Source: Flavobacteriaceae bacterium
GTDB lineage: Bacteria > Bacteroidota > Bacteroidia > Flavobacteriales > Flavobacteriaceae
Direction: 5' to 3'
Assembly: GCA_947448525.1 (NCBI GenBank)
Contig: CANFNV010000001.1
Coordinates: 62,001-126,000 of the forward strand
DNA length: 64,000 bases
Every line of letters begins with the position of its first letter. The first letter of the stretch is position 1. The notes under the pieces are model-generated. The model was not told where the DNA came from. It worked only from the letters and a program-made list of their open reading frames with translations, and searched no databases. A program made the position numbers and the translations under genes. Below are positions 26,751 to 35,818 of the stretch, in pieces.

Positions 26751-28034
26751 TTACTCCCCTTTGTTATCCTCAAAAGTAAAATTTCTCAATTTAGGAACTT
26801 TAGCAAATGTAAATGCAATAACGCCTAATGTGAGTACACCTCCTGTCACTACTGCTCGAACGGTACCTAGCCAATTGGCCATAACACCACTTTCAAAATC
26901 GCCAAACTCATTTGATGAACTTATAAAAATAGTGTTTACCGACGACACTCGACCACGCATATTATCGGGAGTAACCAATTGAAGAATGGTACTTCTAATG
27001 ACTACACTAACGGCATCAAACATGCCCGAAAGCAGTAACATTAAAAAAGATAGATAGAAATTAGTAGATATTCCGAATACGATAATTGATAATGCAAATC
27101 CTGTAACACAAAGAAAGAGTTTTTTTCCAGGTGTCTTTTTTAAAGGCAAAAAGGCGAGTAATCCCAAGGTGAGTATGGCGCCTACGCCTGGTGCAGCTCG
27201 AAGAATACCAAATCCCATTTCGTTAACATGTAAAATTTCTTTTTGATATACTGGTAATAATGCAATGGCGCCACCAAATAATACCGAAAACATATCTAAT
27301 AACTGGGCTCCTAATAAGGTTGGAGTTCTGATTACAAATTTAATTCCTTCTTTTATACTTTGCAAAACGGGTTCCTTTTCTTTTTTAAGAATAGGTTTAA
27401 CAGATATTAATATGATTGGAATATATATTAGTACTAAAACACAAACCACCGCAAATAATCCGATTGTAATTCCAAATAAAGCAATAAAGCAACCCGCAGC
27501 AAGAGGACCAAGAACGGCTCCCATTTGCCAAGACATACTACTCCAACTGGTGGCATTTGGAAAATGTTTTCTTTGCACTATTAATCCAAACAAAGAGAAC
27601 ATAGCTGGCGCGAAAAAAGAACGTAAAATTCCACCAACGAAAACAAAAAAATAAATCAAAGTTACGATGATAGTAACCGTAAGGTGTTTGGAAATATAGG
27701 GTAAAGCTAATGCAAACAATCCTAAGGAGGCAATTAAATAGCCAGAAAGACAAATAATCACCATTTTTCTTTTTTCACTTTGATCGACATAATGTCCTGC
27801 GATTAACGAACATCCTATAGCTGGAATTACTTCTGCAAGTCCAACAAAGCCTAGAGATAATTTATTATTGGTGATTTGATAAACCCAAAAATATAAAATG
27901 GTTGATTGCATGTTTAAAGCAAAAATAACACCTAAACGAGTCAACAAAAATGCTTGAAACTCCTTAATCTTTAATGAAGGGTTTTTGTAGAAAAAGCCAG
28001 AAGTGGTTATTGATGAAGGTTTTTCTATTTGCAT
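26751..28034 (-). CDS. MFS transporter
   Basis: A 427-residue major facilitator with about 12 hydrophobic segments. The loop between helices 2 and 3 reads GHYVDQSEKRKMVII, a match to the MFS motif (G-x3-D-x2-x-R/K-R). LLSGMFDAVSVVIRSTILQLVTPDNMRGRVSS near residue 350 is typical of the MFS_3 / enterobactin-exporter-like group. The substrate is unknown. The minus strand reads TAAATTTG, 4 nt, ATG at its start, so the mRNA may be leaderless. Confidence 0.9.
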   Translation of the reverse strand: MQIEKPSSITTSGFFYKNPSLKIKEFQAFLLTRLGVIFALNMQSTILYFWVYQITNNKLSLGFVGLAEVIPAIGCSLIAGHYVDQSEKRKMVIICLSGYLIASLGLFALALPYISKHLTVTIIVTLIYFFVFVGGILRSFFAPAMFSLFGLIVQRKHFPNATSWSSMSWQMGAVLGPLAAGCFIALFGITIGLFAVVCVLVLIYIPIILISVKPILKKEKEPVLQSIKEGIKFVIRTPTLLGAQLLDMFSVLFGGAIALLPVYQKEILHVNEMGFGILRAAPGVGAILTLGLLAFLPLKKTPGKKLFLCVTGFALSIIVFGISTNFYLSFLMLLLSGMFDAVSVVIRSTILQLVTPDNMRGRVSSVNTIFISSSNEFGDFESGVMANWLGTVRAVVTGGVLTLGVIAFTFAKVPKLRNFTFEDNKGE

Positions 28035-28038
28035 AGTG

Positions 28039-28046
28039 CAAATTTA
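28039..28046 (-). promoter_or_regulatory. -7 element of the MFS gene, leaderless layout
   Basis: The minus strand has TAAATTTG, exactly 4 nt before the ATG. If transcription starts about 4-5 nt after this element, as expected for a -7 box, the mRNA begins at or next to the A of ATG. No good TTG was found at the usual spacing. Confidence 0.5.
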
Positions 28047-28097
28047 ATCTTTTATTTTTAGAACATTGTTTAAAAATAGAAGAGCTTTCTTTGCATA

Positions 28098-28458
28098 TCA
28101 TTCCCCTATTACTTTTATGATGGAAGCAAAACCTATTGAATTAAAATCGATTTCAGAGCATTCTATCTAATATTGCTCTTTGATTTGATCTATAGCATTA
28201 ATTGAAATTTCTTTAGAATCCAATTGACATTCAAATATAATATCTATAGTTATTAAGGAACCTATTTATATAAATAATCATTTGGTGCTGTTGTGATGTA
28301 CTTTAAATCGGTTGAAATAATGTATAATCCCATTTCTTCCTGAATTTCACGACAAGCGGCTTCTTCGGCATTTTCATTCGGATCAATGAATCCGACAGGT
28401 TAATCTAGTTTTCCTTTGTCGGGGTCAACGTTTCTAACTGTAAATAGTATTTGATTTT
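28098..28458 (-). pseudogene. NUDIX hydrolase remnant
   Basis: Reading the minus strand from 28458 gives ILFTVRNVDPDKGKLD, a stop, then PVGFIDPNENAEEAACREIQ and EEMGLYI. This contains a complete NUDIX box (G-x5-E-x7-REIxEExGL). The family normally has LDLPGGF where this copy has LD-stop-PVGF. The frame stops again after DYLYK. A second frame resumes with IDIIFECQLDSKEI, then a stop, then IECSEIDFNSIGFASI up to 28098. The N-terminal part is missing. It has two internal stops, a frameshift and a truncation, so the gene is dead. The parent looks like flavobacterial NADH-pyrophosphatase-like NUDIX proteins (inference). Confidence 0.85.
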
Positions 28459-28495
28459 AAATAAAATAAAATAAACAATAAAATTAGTTTGTGAT

Positions 28496-29578
28496 TTAGT
28501 TAATAATAACTTTCTTAGTTGACGATTTATTATCAAAACATAATTTCAAAAAGTAAAATCCCTGTGGGATGTTTTCTAAAGTATAAGAATTATTATTGAA
28601 AACAGGTTTCTTGACTTCAATAATCAATTGTCCATTGATGTTGATTAATTGAATAGTATCTACAATAATTTGACTATCAATATTTATTTTATGCTCGTTT
28701 GAAGGGTTTGGATACACAGATACAGATGAAGCATCGAAAGAATTTGTTCTTAAAGCATCACCCCAAATTTGTAAAACATATTCTGGATGATCAATAAATG
28801 GATTTCTATTACCCTGAACGGTATAAATAGCATTGTTTCTATCTATTTCTTTTTGACTCACCGGATCAGCAACGTGCCAACTGTAGAGCATATTTAGATA
28901 CCATTGTTCAAAAACTTTATCGCTACTACCATCTAGAACGGTATCTCCGCTAGGATTTAAATTTTGCCAAGAACTAATTAAATTTTCATAGCAAGTAGCT
29001 ACATAAAAATAATTACGAGCAAAATCGCCTTTAAACTGATCTATCGGCTCAAAAACGTCAAGAGAATAGGGATAATCCGTTGTAACACAAGACCCTATTT
29101 TCCAACCGTTTCCTATATTATTTGTAACAGATGGATTGACATTGGCATAAGCTAAATTTCCTCGCATGCCGTTATCTTTTTTATCAGATGGCATCACAAT
29201 AAAAGCATCAGAATACATGGGGTAAACCTGTCCACCAAACCAACTTTGAGGAAAGGTATGTTCTTTATTAAATCGCTGACATTCGGCGGTACCTTGCGTT
29301 CCATCATCTTGTTGACCACCATTGGCTACCGATCCAAATACAAAATTACAATTGGAATATATTTCCCAAACATAACCGTCAGGTCTACTATCAGAAATTT
29401 GAAATAAATTCCACAATCCTGATCCATAAACTAAAGTAGTATGAGGACTAATTTTATTGTATAATTGTGTTTTTAAGGTATAGCCAGTTCCTGTTGCCGA
29501 ACTGTAATAGCCCGCTGGAATTTGAGAAAATACAATAGTTAAAGATAAAGTTAAAAGTAAAGTATAAAGTTGTTTCAT
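28496..29578 (-). CDS. secreted endonuclease I with T9SS sorting domain
   Basis: A 360-residue extracellular nuclease. The signal peptide is about 1-19 (ending VFSQ). The endonuclease I / EndA-type catalytic domain contains NKEHTFPQSWF (His107 in the EHxxPxSWF motif), RGNLAYANVNPSVTNNIGN and a late Asn-rich EIDRNN segment. The last 80 residues form a type A T9SS sorting domain: VYPNPSN, a hydrophobic INGQLI strand and a final LKLCFDNKSSTKKVIIN. It should therefore be exported by the type IX system, to digest external DNA or RNA for nutrients. It starts 6 nt after the RsmB-type gene. Confidence 0.92.
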   Translation of the reverse strand: MKQLYTLLLTLSLTIVFSQIPAGYYSSATGTGYTLKTQLYNKISPHTTLVYGSGLWNLFQISDSRPDGYVWEIYSNCNFVFGSVANGGQQDDGTQGTAECQRFNKEHTFPQSWFGGQVYPMYSDAFIVMPSDKKDNGMRGNLAYANVNPSVTNNIGNGWKIGSCVTTDYPYSLDVFEPIDQFKGDFARNYFYVATCYENLISSWQNLNPSGDTVLDGSSDKVFEQWYLNMLYSWHVADPVSQKEIDRNNAIYTVQGNRNPFIDHPEYVLQIWGDALRTNSFDASSVSVYPNPSNEHKINIDSQIIVDTIQLININGQLIIEVKKPVFNNNSYTLENIPQGFYFLKLCFDNKSSTKKVIIN

Positions 29579-29584
29579 ATTTTT

Positions 29585-30799
29585 TTATTCTTTTCGCTCT
29601 AAAAGCGCCATATAAAATCCGTCAAATCCTGATTGTGAAGCTAAAACTTTAGAATCTTTAACAAAGTTAAAGTTTTTCCCATTTTCAGTAGCCAAAAACT
29701 TTTTTATTTGTTCTTGGTTTTCCGATGGTAAAATAGAGCAGGTAGCATAGACTAATTTACCGCCAGGTTTTACAATTCTTGAATAACTCTCTAAAACTTC
29801 CGCCTGAACCTTTCTGATATTATCAATAAATTCAGGTTGTAACTTCCATTTAGCATCTGGGTTTCTTTTTAATACTCCCAATCCGCTACAAGGTGCGTCA
29901 ATTAGAACTCTATCGGCTTTTTCATAAAGTTTTTTTATCACTTTAGTAGAATCGATAATTCTATATTCAATATTAAAAGCGCCATTTCTTTTGGCTCTTA
30001 GTTTCAATTGTTTCAATTTGCTTTCATACAAATCCATTGCAATTAGTTGTCCTTTATTTTGCATTAAGGAAGCCATGTGCAATGTTTTACCACCTGCACC
30101 TGCACAAGTGTCAACCACTCGCATTCCAGGTTGCACATCAAGAAAAGCAGCCACCAATTGAGAAGAAGCATCTTGAACTTCAAATAAACCTTCTTTAAAT
30201 GCATCGGTCATAAATACGTTGGTTCTTTCTTTAAGAACTAAAGCATCTGGTTGATTAGGCAAAAACTCTGTTTCAATATTCAAATCCATTAAAATTGCAC
30301 GCAATTTTTCTTTAGTTGTATTTAAGGTATTAACTCTTAATATTACTTGTGCCTGTTTGTTTTGAGCGGCTATTTCTTTTGTCCAAAGTTCCTCACCTAA
30401 TTCTTGAATACCCATTTCATCCATCCAATCCGGAATAGATTCCCGCATTTTTCTGATTTTGGATAATTCATCAAAACGTCCTTTAATTTTGCGCTCTGGA
30501 GTTCCTTCTAATTGCCTCCAATCGGGAATTGGATAGCCACGCAAAACAGCCCAAACAGCAAACATTCTCCATATATCATCTCGGTTGTAGGGTTCTTTTA
30601 CTTCAGCAATTTCGGCATACAAACGTTTCCAACGAACAACCTCATATATAGTTTCGGCAACAAATTTTCTATCAGAGCTTCCCCAACGTTTGTCTTTTTT
30701 CAAAGCTCTTGCTACTACTTTATCTGCATATTCCCCTTCGTTAAAAATAGCGTTAAGTGAATCGATAGTGGTATAAACTAAATTTCTGTGTAATCTCAT
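29585..30799 (-). CDS. RsmB/NOP family RNA (cytosine-5) methyltransferase
   Basis: A 404-residue SAM-dependent RNA m5C methyltransferase. The N-terminal NusB-like part is followed by the Rossmann domain with CAGAGGKTLH (motif I). The two cysteines of motifs IV and VI are in DAPCSGLG and YATCSILPSENQ. I place the start at 30799 (MRLHRN); an upstream ATG at 30892 would add 31 residues, but a TACCTTTG -7 element lies inside that extension. The endonuclease gene follows 6 nt downstream. The exact rRNA target is not certain. Confidence 0.92.
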   Translation of the reverse strand: MRLHRNLVYTTIDSLNAIFNEGEYADKVVARALKKDKRWGSSDRKFVAETIYEVVRWKRLYAEIAEVKEPYNRDDIWRMFAVWAVLRGYPIPDWRQLEGTPERKIKGRFDELSKIRKMRESIPDWMDEMGIQELGEELWTKEIAAQNKQAQVILRVNTLNTTKEKLRAILMDLNIETEFLPNQPDALVLKERTNVFMTDAFKEGLFEVQDASSQLVAAFLDVQPGMRVVDTCAGAGGKTLHMASLMQNKGQLIAMDLYESKLKQLKLRAKRNGAFNIEYRIIDSTKVIKKLYEKADRVLIDAPCSGLGVLKRNPDAKWKLQPEFIDNIRKVQAEVLESYSRIVKPGGKLVYATCSILPSENQEQIKKFLATENGKNFNFVKDSKVLASQSGFDGFYMALLERKE

Positions 30800-30819
30800 T
30801 GTATTAAAAAATAAGCCCG

Positions 30820-30846
30820 CAAAGGTATTGCTTTTTGTAGAAACAA
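30820..30846 (-). promoter_or_regulatory. probable promoter of the RsmB-type gene
   Basis: On the minus strand TTG (complement of 30844-30846), 16 nt, and TACCTTTG (complement of 30820-30827) lie 20 nt before the ATG at 30799. The spacer is short for the consensus. The position decides the start: the 30892 ATG would be upstream of transcription. Confidence 0.5.
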
Positions 30847-30911
30847 AAGAAGTAATCTCAAAAACCTTTCGGAATTGAGAATATTGCTTCAAATATTTAT
30901 TATTTTATGAA

Positions 30912-32897
30912 TTAATGACTTATTTGACAATCAATTCTTTTCATGTCTATAATTTCTGGTGGATGAAGTACCATTGGAAATTGCTCCACTTTCACAGAAC
31001 TACTGTCCAATCCAAATCCTTTTTCTTCTGATAAACTGAATTTTTTCATAAAGAAAAAGGCATTCATAACAATGTTTTCAAAGAAAGTTAAATCGCTGTC
31101 ATTGGAAAGGAATTTTTCAGAAAGCACAAATTTAAAATCACCAATAATATTATTTTTATTCAATGATTCATAACGACTTGTAATATCCATTTCGCCTTTA
31201 CTTACCATATCTTTAATAACTTCTTTGAACATTAAATTAATTTTTGTGGGTTCTCTAAACCCTAAATAAAAATCAACTCTATATAAATCATCTTTAATTA
31301 TTTCAGTTACTTTAAATTCTTTTTTATAAGGTTCGTTTAAAATATTTACGTGAAGAAACCAATATAAATCAGCTCTTTTAGGACGTTTTTGAAGAATAGA
31401 ATACATTACTTTTTCTTCAATTTCATCCGTTCTATTTGAATTGGTCATGTAAACCAAATGGGTGGCATATTTTGGAATTGACAAATCAACACTCAACTCG
31501 GCTAAAACCTTTTTATAATTGTCTATTTTAACCATTTTAGTATAATTTTTGCTAATTTTTTTAGCTAAATACCATGTTGACATTACACTTATTAGAATTG
31601 TAGCAATGAATAATGTTACAAAACCACCATCCATAAATTTAGTAATATTTGCTGCTAGAAAACTGAATTCAATTACAAGATATAAAAGAATTAAAGGGGC
31701 TATAAAATACCATTTCACTCTTTTCATAATTAAATAATAATTCAGTAATATCGTAGTCATAATCATGCATAAAATGATTGCTAAACCATAAGCGTGTTCC
31801 ATATTACTAGATTCTTGAAAATGCCATACAATTCCCACGCATCCCAAAAACAACAACCAATTGATAGATGGAATATATAATTGACCTTTGACATCGGTTG
31901 GAAATTTGATTTTTACTTTTGGCCAAAAGTTCAATCGCATCGCTTCATTGATAAGAGTAAATGAACCACTAATCAATGCTTGGGAAGCAATAACTGCGGC
32001 TAATGTTGCTATCACAATTCCAATAGGTTTGAACCATTCCGCCATAATTAAATAAAACGGATTGGTATTATGAGCGCCTAGTTCAGATAGTTTTTTTCCC
32101 TCATGTAAAAGTAAAAATGCACCCTGTCCGAAATAATTTAAAACTAATGTAGCTTTCACAAAAATCCAACTAATTCTAATATTTTTTCGTCCACAATGTC
32201 CCATATCTGAGTATAATGCTTCAGCTCCTGTGGTGCACAAAAAGACAGCCCCAAGAATAAAAAAACCTTGACTACTCACATCGCTTGTTAATAAATTATA
32301 AGCATAGTAGGGATTTAAAGCTTTAAAAACTTCAATATTAGTTACCATTTGAAGTACTCCTAAAATACCCAACATGGAGAACCACACCAACATCATTGGA
32401 GCAAAAAACTTTCCAACTAATTTTGTTCCAAATTGTTGAATGGTGAATAATACAAATAGAATTGCAATTACAATTGGAACCGTAGGAATGTCTGGTTTAA
32501 ATATTCGTAATCCTTCAACAGCTGAGGAAACAGATATTGGAGGTGTAATTATACCATCAGCTAATAGTGCACTTCCACCTATTATAGCAGGAACAATTAA
32601 CCATTGAATTTTTGTCCGTTTTACTAGTGCATACAATGCAAAAATTCCACCCTCTCCGTGATTATCTGCACTCAAAGTTATGATTACGTATTTAAGAGTA
32701 GTTTGTAGTGTTAATGTCCAAAAAATACACGATAAACCTCCTAAAATTATGTCTTTAGAGATAACACTATCTCCAATAATGGAATTCATTACATATAATG
32801 GCGAGGTTCCAATATCTCCATATATAATTCCTAAAGTTATTAATAAACCAGCAGCAGAAAGCTTGCTATGAAGATTTTGATGATTATGCGAACTCAT
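30912..32897 (-). CDS. kup: Kup-type low-affinity potassium transporter
   Basis: A 661-residue inner-membrane K+ uptake protein. The KUP signature region GIIYGDIGTSPLYVMNS is near residues 22-38, and SADNHGEGGIFALYALV follows near 78. About 12 hydrophobic helices run to residue 440, then a cytoplasmic C-terminal domain of about 210 residues. It is close to the 630-residue usual length. A TACATTTG -7-like element lies 22 nt upstream. It is probably monocistronic. Confidence 0.95.
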   Translation of the reverse strand: MSSHNHQNLHSKLSAAGLLITLGIIYGDIGTSPLYVMNSIIGDSVISKDIILGGLSCIFWTLTLQTTLKYVIITLSADNHGEGGIFALYALVKRTKIQWLIVPAIIGGSALLADGIITPPISVSSAVEGLRIFKPDIPTVPIVIAILFVLFTIQQFGTKLVGKFFAPMMLVWFSMLGILGVLQMVTNIEVFKALNPYYAYNLLTSDVSSQGFFILGAVFLCTTGAEALYSDMGHCGRKNIRISWIFVKATLVLNYFGQGAFLLLHEGKKLSELGAHNTNPFYLIMAEWFKPIGIVIATLAAVIASQALISGSFTLINEAMRLNFWPKVKIKFPTDVKGQLYIPSINWLLFLGCVGIVWHFQESSNMEHAYGLAIILCMIMTTILLNYYLIMKRVKWYFIAPLILLYLVIEFSFLAANITKFMDGGFVTLFIATILISVMSTWYLAKKISKNYTKMVKIDNYKKVLAELSVDLSIPKYATHLVYMTNSNRTDEIEEKVMYSILQKRPKRADLYWFLHVNILNEPYKKEFKVTEIIKDDLYRVDFYLGFREPTKINLMFKEVIKDMVSKGEMDITSRYESLNKNNIIGDFKFVLSEKFLSNDSDLTFFENIVMNAFFFMKKFSLSEEKGFGLDSSSVKVEQFPMVLHPPEIIDMKRIDCQISH

Positions 32898-32919
32898 AAT
32901 TAATTATTAAAAAAGTGTA

Positions 32920-32927
32920 CAAATGTA
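32920..32927 (-). promoter_or_regulatory. -7 element upstream of kup
   Basis: The minus strand reads TACATTTG, 22 nt before the kup ATG; no TTG is seen at the usual distance. Confidence 0.4.
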
Positions 32928-32950
32928 TTACTTTTAGGTATTTGATATAA

Positions 32951-32980
32951 AAAAAGCACCGAATATTTTCGATGCTTTTT
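32951..32980 (-). terminator. terminator of the Gly/Arg-rich secreted protein gene
   Basis: AAAAAGCA (32951-32958) pairs with TGCTTTTT (32973-32980), and after one mismatch CGAA pairs with TTCG. The minus-strand transcript ends in a run of seven U. It lies about 20 nt after the stop at 33000. Confidence 0.8.
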
Positions 32981-32999
32981 ATTTTATTTTTGTTACAAA

Positions 33000-34097
33000 T
33001 TATCTTCTTCCACCCCCAAAGCTTCTTCCGCCGCCGCCGCCGCCAAATCTGGTGCCGCCGTCTCCTCTACTTCCTCCACCGAAACCTACTACTTCATGAT
33101 TTTTCGGAAAATTATTTAAATAACTTCGGGGAGCATTGTAACTACTTGTGTTCGTTTCTGAACGTGGAGTACTATAAGTTATGCTTCTTGGATAATTGGT
33201 TGTATTACTTCGAGGCGGAGCATCTGTATTATTTCTAGGTTCTGATGAACTGTAAATTGTGTTTCTTGGATTGTCAAAATTTCTAGGGTTTTCAGTTGAG
33301 TTTAATCTTGGAATGGTTGTTGTATTTCTTGGGTTTTCTCCAAAAGCCACATCGTGTCTTGGTCTGGCTTGATCTAATTCATATCTGTTACTGTATCCTG
33401 AATTTCTGTATTTAAAAGATCGATTTGGATTTTCTATTTCATAGTAATTTCCTCGTCTTCCATAATAATTGTTGTATGCCCATTCACATCTTCTATAATT
33501 AACATAATTGTATTGGTAATTAAAGTTGATGCACAAACCAATGTGATGACGGTATCTAAAAATTGGAAATGGATTCCAAGCATAATAGTACGTTGGATAA
33601 TAACCCCAATGCCATGAAGAATAATAAGGTCTATAATTAGAAGTCCAAAACCAGTCATAAATTAAAGGTCTTTGTATATAAACGGGTTCGTAAATATAAT
33701 TTTTGCCATACATAAAAATAGCTCCAACAACTTGAACTTGCATGTTATTGTTGTCTTTTTGAACTTCAACAGTTGCTACATCTTGATATTTATCTTGGCC
33801 TAAAACGGCTTGAATTACAACTAAATGCGCATTTCTTTCAACCGATTCAATTACTCGTAAATAATCAACTTGATTGTCGTTGTTTAAATCTAAATTTGAT
33901 ATTTGTGTTTTTGGATCGTTTAAACGTTTTTCAAAATCGGCCAAATCTCTTGAATCTCCAAAAATTGATGCCACCGCTCTCAAATCGAGATTATCACTAA
34001 TTTCAGAATTTGTGGCATTTACAGTAGTTGTGTCTTGTGCGAATGAACTTGCAAACCACAAAATCATCAACGTCGATAGTACTATTTTTGTTTTCAT
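33000..34097 (-). CDS. secreted low-complexity protein with EF-hand-like motif
   Basis: I do not recognise a named family. The 365 residues begin with a signal peptide (about 1-20, ending SFAQ). Residues 40-130 form a small folded domain with an EF-hand-like DLNNDNQVDYLRVIE (about 69-83). The middle (140-210) is extremely rich in Tyr and Trp. From about 250 the sequence repeats short PRN/PRS units, and it ends in a Gly-rich tail with Arg. It is probably exported to the envelope or surface. There is no sorting domain of the T9SS type. It is monocistronic with its own terminator. Confidence 0.75.
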   Translation of the reverse strand: MKTKIVLSTLMILWFASSFAQDTTTVNATNSEISDNLDLRAVASIFGDSRDLADFEKRLNDPKTQISNLDLNNDNQVDYLRVIESVERNAHLVVIQAVLGQDKYQDVATVEVQKDNNNMQVQVVGAIFMYGKNYIYEPVYIQRPLIYDWFWTSNYRPYYSSWHWGYYPTYYYAWNPFPIFRYRHHIGLCINFNYQYNYVNYRRCEWAYNNYYGRRGNYYEIENPNRSFKYRNSGYSNRYELDQARPRHDVAFGENPRNTTTIPRLNSTENPRNFDNPRNTIYSSSEPRNNTDAPPRSNTTNYPRSITYSTPRSETNTSSYNAPRSYLNNFPKNHEVVGFGGGSRGDGGTRFGGGGGGRSFGGGRR

Positions 34098-34225
34098 AGC
34101 ATTTGTTTTTAGGGTTACTAATTAATTTATTTAACTAAATCCAATTTCTGTGCCAAGAATAAATTTTATCAAATCATTAACATAAAATTAAGTTGTATTT
34201 TAGCGCCATTTTTTATGTAAATGTT

Positions 34226-35275
34226 ATGAAAAAAGTTTTTGTATTATCAATATTTTTAATTCTATTTATTTCATGCAAATCAATTCAAATTGCGAAAGTC
34301 AATTTTTTCACAAGAGTACAAATCGATACTATTTTAATAGATAAAATTAGTATTCGTTCCATAACAGTTTCTTCTGATAAAGTTTGGTATGCTGCCGATA
34401 AAAATAGAGTTGGACTATTGAGTCTTGCGGGAGCAAATAAAATGGAAAGCAAAATCAATAAAGATTCTTTAAAATTAGAATTTAGAAGTATGGCTCAAAC
34501 CTCAAATTCAATTTTTATATTGAATGTTGGGAATCCGGCTCTGTTATATAAGTTTTCTAAAGAATTAACTTTGAAGAAAATAGTTTATGAAGAACATGAT
34601 GAAAAAATATTTTACGATAGCATGCAATTTTGGAATGATACTGAGGGTATTGCTGTTGGTGATCCAATAGAAGATTGTCTTTCCATTATTATTACCCGAG
34701 ATGGAGGTGAAACTTGGACTAAAATTTCATGCAACAATCTTCCAAAAGTGGTTGATGGAGAAGCGGCATTTGCAGCAAGTAACACTAATATTGTATGCAA
34801 AGGAAATGCCACTTGGATTGTTTCTGGTGGAAAAAAATCTAGAGTTTATTATTCGCCTGACAAGGGAATTACTTGGAGCGTATATGAAACCCCAATAGTT
34901 CAAGGAAAATCCATGACAGGGATTTTTACAGCCGATTTCTATAATGAGAAAATCGGATTTATTGCAGGAGGAAATTATGATATGCCCAATCAAAATTTTG
35001 AGAACAAAGCCATAACAACCAATGGAGGAAAAAATTGGAAATTAGTCGGAGAAAATCAAGGTTTCGGATACGCCTCTTGTATTCAATTTGTTCCCAATAG
35101 TAATGGAAGAAAATTGGTTTGTGTAGGGACAAGTGGTCTTTTTTATTCTAAAAATAAAGGAAAATCCTGGAAGCAATTTAGCAGCGATTCTTCATTATAT
35201 ACCCTTCGATTTATTAATGATTCGACAGCCGTTGTAGCAGGTAAGGACAAAGTGATTAAAGTGATTTTTAAATAA
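34226..35275 (+). CDS. BNR/Asp-box beta-propeller lipoprotein
   Basis: A 349-residue protein starting at 34226; an upstream ATG at 34193 would add 11 residues before the signal. The lipoprotein signal ends LFISC (Cys17). The rest has four or more Asp-box motifs (S/T-x-D-x-G-x-T-W): TRDGGETW, SPDKGITW, TNGGKNW and SKNKGKSW, as in Ycf48-like and sialidase-like propellers. Databases often call such Flavobacterium proteins 'oxidoreductase', which I cannot support. It is likely envelope-anchored and its ligand is unknown. Confidence 0.82.
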   Translation: MKKVFVLSIFLILFISCKSIQIAKVNFFTRVQIDTILIDKISIRSITVSSDKVWYAADKNRVGLLSLAGANKMESKINKDSLKLEFRSMAQTSNSIFILNVGNPALLYKFSKELTLKKIVYEEHDEKIFYDSMQFWNDTEGIAVGDPIEDCLSIIITRDGGETWTKISCNNLPKVVDGEAAFAASNTNIVCKGNATWIVSGGKKSRVYYSPDKGITWSVYETPIVQGKSMTGIFTADFYNEKIGFIAGGNYDMPNQNFENKAITTNGGKNWKLVGENQGFGYASCIQFVPNSNGRKLVCVGTSGLFYSKNKGKSWKQFSSDSSLYTLRFINDSTAVVAGKDKVIKVIFK

Positions 35276-35277
35276 AA

Positions 35278-35305
35278 AAGTGATTTCTCTAATAAAAAAT
35301 CACTT
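35278..35305. terminator. terminator between convergent BNR lipoprotein and sensor genes
   Basis: AAGTGATTT (35278-35286) pairs perfectly with AAATCACTT (35297-35305), with a 10-nt loop. The minus-strand product ends in six U, so it mainly serves the sensor operon; the plus-strand U run is weak. Confidence 0.75.
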
Positions 35306-35330
35306 CTTAAAATCAAATTAATACAGAATT

Positions 35331-35813
35331 TTATCTTCTATTATCTCTTTTATCTCTTTTATCTCGGAATTGCTGCAAAAGTTTTTTGTTAAATTGCTCT
35401 TCGGCTTTTTTTAGTTTTAAAATTTTAACCGATGGCAACACTCCTTTTAAATTAGAAATGAATTTCTTTTTTAATTGGTATAAATCGTCTTCGGAGCTTT
35501 CCATCTGAGTTACTAATGCTGAAGCATCTTTTTCTGATAATTTATCTAAGGAATTACCTTCCGATTGTTCAAAAATTGCTTTTATTTTTTGTCTTTTAAT
35601 TTCTTGCTGTTTGTCTTCAAATGCATTAAAAACAGGCCAAAATTTAGCAGCCTCATCGGTAGTTAAGTTCAATTCGGTGGTGATGAATGCAACTTTTAAG
35701 GATTTTATTTGTTCTTTCTTTTCTTGAAAACGCTCTCTCATAGGACCTCGTTGCCCATAAATAGTAGCAGATAATAAGAATGCCGAAACGATTAAAATGT
35801 TGAAATTTTTCAT
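35331..35813 (-). CDS. periplasmic sensor-like protein of ECF sigma cassette
   Basis: A 160-residue protein with a signal peptide (about 1-20, ending IYGQ). A long helical Lys/Gln/Glu-rich body follows, including LNLTTDEAAKFWPVFNAFED (about 48-67), similar to LTxxQ/CpxP-Spy type periplasmic proteins. In Flavobacteriaceae such genes are annotated 'sensor of ECF-type sigma factor'. It lies 5 nt after the membrane-anchored protein gene and third in the sigma factor operon, so a role in sensing envelope stress is likely (context). Confidence 0.82.
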   Translation of the reverse strand: MKNFNILIVSAFLLSATIYGQRGPMRERFQEKKEQIKSLKVAFITTELNLTTDEAAKFWPVFNAFEDKQQEIKRQKIKAIFEQSEGNSLDKLSEKDASALVTQMESSEDDLYQLKKKFISNLKGVLPSVKILKLKKAEEQFNKKLLQQFRDKRDKRDNRR

Positions 35814-35818
35814 GCTAT

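Noticed and set aside
30800..30892. Longer N-terminus for the RsmB-type protein
   Set aside because: The 31 extra residues have no family match and contain a TACCTTTG promoter element; the 30799 start matches the family.
32972..33238. Plus-strand frame of 88 codons opposite the Gly/Arg-rich protein
   Set aside because: It is the complement of the low-complexity coding tail; it has no RBS, promoter or plausible composition of its own.
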